NCBI GenBank assembly: GCA_013042925.1
Contig: JABDPH010000015.1
Location: forward strand, 1-7,253
Direction: 5' to 3'
DNA length: 7,253 bases
Source of the DNA: Eudoraea sp.
GTDB taxonomy: Bacteria; Bacteroidota; Bacteroidia; Flavobacteriales; Flavobacteriaceae
A model generated the notes under the pieces. It saw only the letters and a list, made by a program, of their open reading frames with translations, was not told the origin of the DNA and made no database searches. Below are positions 6,224 through 7,253 of the stretch, piece by piece. Position 1 is the first letter of the stretch, and the number at the start of each line of letters is the position of its first letter. The position numbers and the translations under genes were made by a program.

Positions 6224-7253
6224 ATGAATAAGGCAGTAAGCAGAAGAGAATTTCTTAAAACCTCGGGTGGGGTTGCTTTATTTATTGGTGTTTCCGGCAT
6301 TCTGCCGCAGATGATTTCATGCAGAAACAAAAAAGAAGTGCAGGGAATTATACAAAAGCACCCACTCACTGCATGGGTTCAATTAGCCGATGACGGCAGG
6401 ATTATTATTTACAATCCCGCGGCAGAAATGGGTCAGGGATCTATGACTTCATTACCTGCCATTTTTGCGGAAGAAATGGATGCGGATTGGTCTATGGTCT
6501 CAGTAGAATTCTCGCCGCAGGAGTCTGATATTTATGGATCGGATAAATGGAGTCCAAATAGAAAGGTGATGCTAACAGCAGGCAGCATGATTACCTATGG
6601 TTATTATTCTATTATGAGACAAGCCGGAGCTCAGGCCCGTTATATTTTAATGCATAGTGCCGCTGAACATTGGAAAGTTCCTATTGAAGAGCTTAGCACG
6701 GCAAATGGTGAAGTAATTGACAATCAGGCAGGCAAGAGAATTAGTTATGGAGACCTCATTCCTTACCTGGTTATGCCCGATAACTTACCGGAATTCTTGG
6801 AATCAGATTTTAAGGATCCTAAAAACTATCGGTTTATAGGAATAGATCAGCCCAGAATAGATATTCCCGAAAAAGTAATGGGAACTGCACAATTTGCAAT
6901 CGACATTCAATTACCTCAAATGCTCTATGGCGTTCTGGAGCGTGGAAAAGTACATGGAGCAAGCCCGAAACTAAATAATGAGTCAGAAATTCTATCACTT
7001 GATGGAGTAGTAAAACTTGTCCGTGTTGATTATGCGATAGGAATTATTGCAGAAACCATAGATCAAGCTCTGGCTGCCAAAAAATTGCTAAATATTTCAT
7101 GGGGTGAAGCTCCTGCAAGTGGATTTAATTCGCAGGAATGTTATAAAAAATATGAAAAAATAGCCTCAGAGAAATCAGGAGGTAAAGTGATTACAAATGA
7201 AGGTAATATTAATAGTGCCATTAAATCATCAGCAAAAACCTTTAGTGTTGATT
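6224..7253 (+). CDS. Molybdopterin-binding large subunit of xanthine-oxidase-family hydroxylase (IorB type), 3' partial
   Basis: An open frame from ATG 6224 runs without a stop to the right edge, giving 343 residues of a family that usually exceeds 700. The N-terminus has a twin-arginine motif (SRREFLK, residues 6-12), a hydrophobic stretch, and Cys33 after QMIS, which could be a Tat-lipoprotein site although the lipobox is weak. The mature part begins with HPLTAWVQLADDGRI and the family signature AEMGQGSMTSLPAIFAEEMD, then TAGSMITYG and QAGAQARYILMHSA, matching the IorB/aldehyde dehydrogenase large-subunit N-terminus. The molybdenum-active-site Glu and most cofactor contacts would lie beyond the edge. 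A GTG at 6215 would add only three residues and cannot be excluded. With the small subunit upstream it forms a two-subunit enzyme; no FAD subunit is seen between them, as in Ior-type enzymes that donate electrons to cytochromes. Confidence 0.92.
   Translation, partial: MNKAVSRREFLKTSGGVALFIGVSGILPQMISCRNKKEVQGIIQKHPLTAWVQLADDGRIIIYNPAAEMGQGSMTSLPAIFAEEMDADWSMVSVEFSPQESDIYGSDKWSPNRKVMLTAGSMITYGYYSIMRQAGAQARYILMHSAAEHWKVPIEELSTANGEVIDNQAGKRISYGDLIPYLVMPDNLPEFLESDFKDPKNYRFIGIDQPRIDIPEKVMGTAQFAIDIQLPQMLYGVLERGKVHGASPKLNNESEILSLDGVVKLVRVDYAIGIIAETIDQALAAKKLLNISWGEAPASGFNSQECYKKYEKIASEKSGGKVITNEGNINSAIKSSAKTFSVD

Overview
The window looks like a piece of a Bacteroidota (probably flavobacterial) chromosome. 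Visible support: AT-rich DNA, weak or absent Shine-Dalgarno sequences, tightly packed same-strand genes, envelope proteins with Tat or lipoprotein signals, and protein families typical of that phylum. The genus cannot be fixed from the sequence alone.

Layout: seven genes, all on the + strand, separated by only 28-82 bp, so they could be one long transcript. (1) 1-832: 3' part of a Tat-exported TIM-barrel sugar isomerase/epimerase whose start lies just outside the window. (2) 863-2221: an Nramp-related, LeuT-fold membrane transporter that lacks the canonical metal-binding motifs. (3) 2265-3914: a lipoprotein of the D-aminoacylase-type amidohydrolases that has lost the usual HxH metal pair. (4) 3943-4830: a secreted SMP-30/gluconolactonase beta-propeller. 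(5) 4913-5650: a class I glutamine-amidotransferase-like protein with a TTG start. (6) 5717-6190: a small two-[2Fe-2S] subunit of a molybdenum hydroxylase (IorA type). (7) 6224-7253: the N-terminal part of the Mo-cofactor large subunit (IorB type), with a Tat signal and cut by the right edge.

How they may work together: four products (1, 3, 4 and 7) carry export signals, so much of the chemistry would take place in the periplasm or at the outer membrane. This fits breakdown or oxidation of a small organic molecule: amide or lactone hydrolysis, sugar epimerisation and hydroxylation/aldehyde oxidation, followed by uptake through the transporter. That pathway is an inference from neighbourhood; no substrate can be read from the sequence. 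The most notable points are the non-canonical transporter next to the non-canonical deacylase-like lipoprotein, and the Tat signal on the large rather than the small oxidoreductase subunit. I saw no RNA genes, CRISPR arrays, insertion sequences, long repeats or convincing terminators. No stretch over 300 bp lacks a gene.
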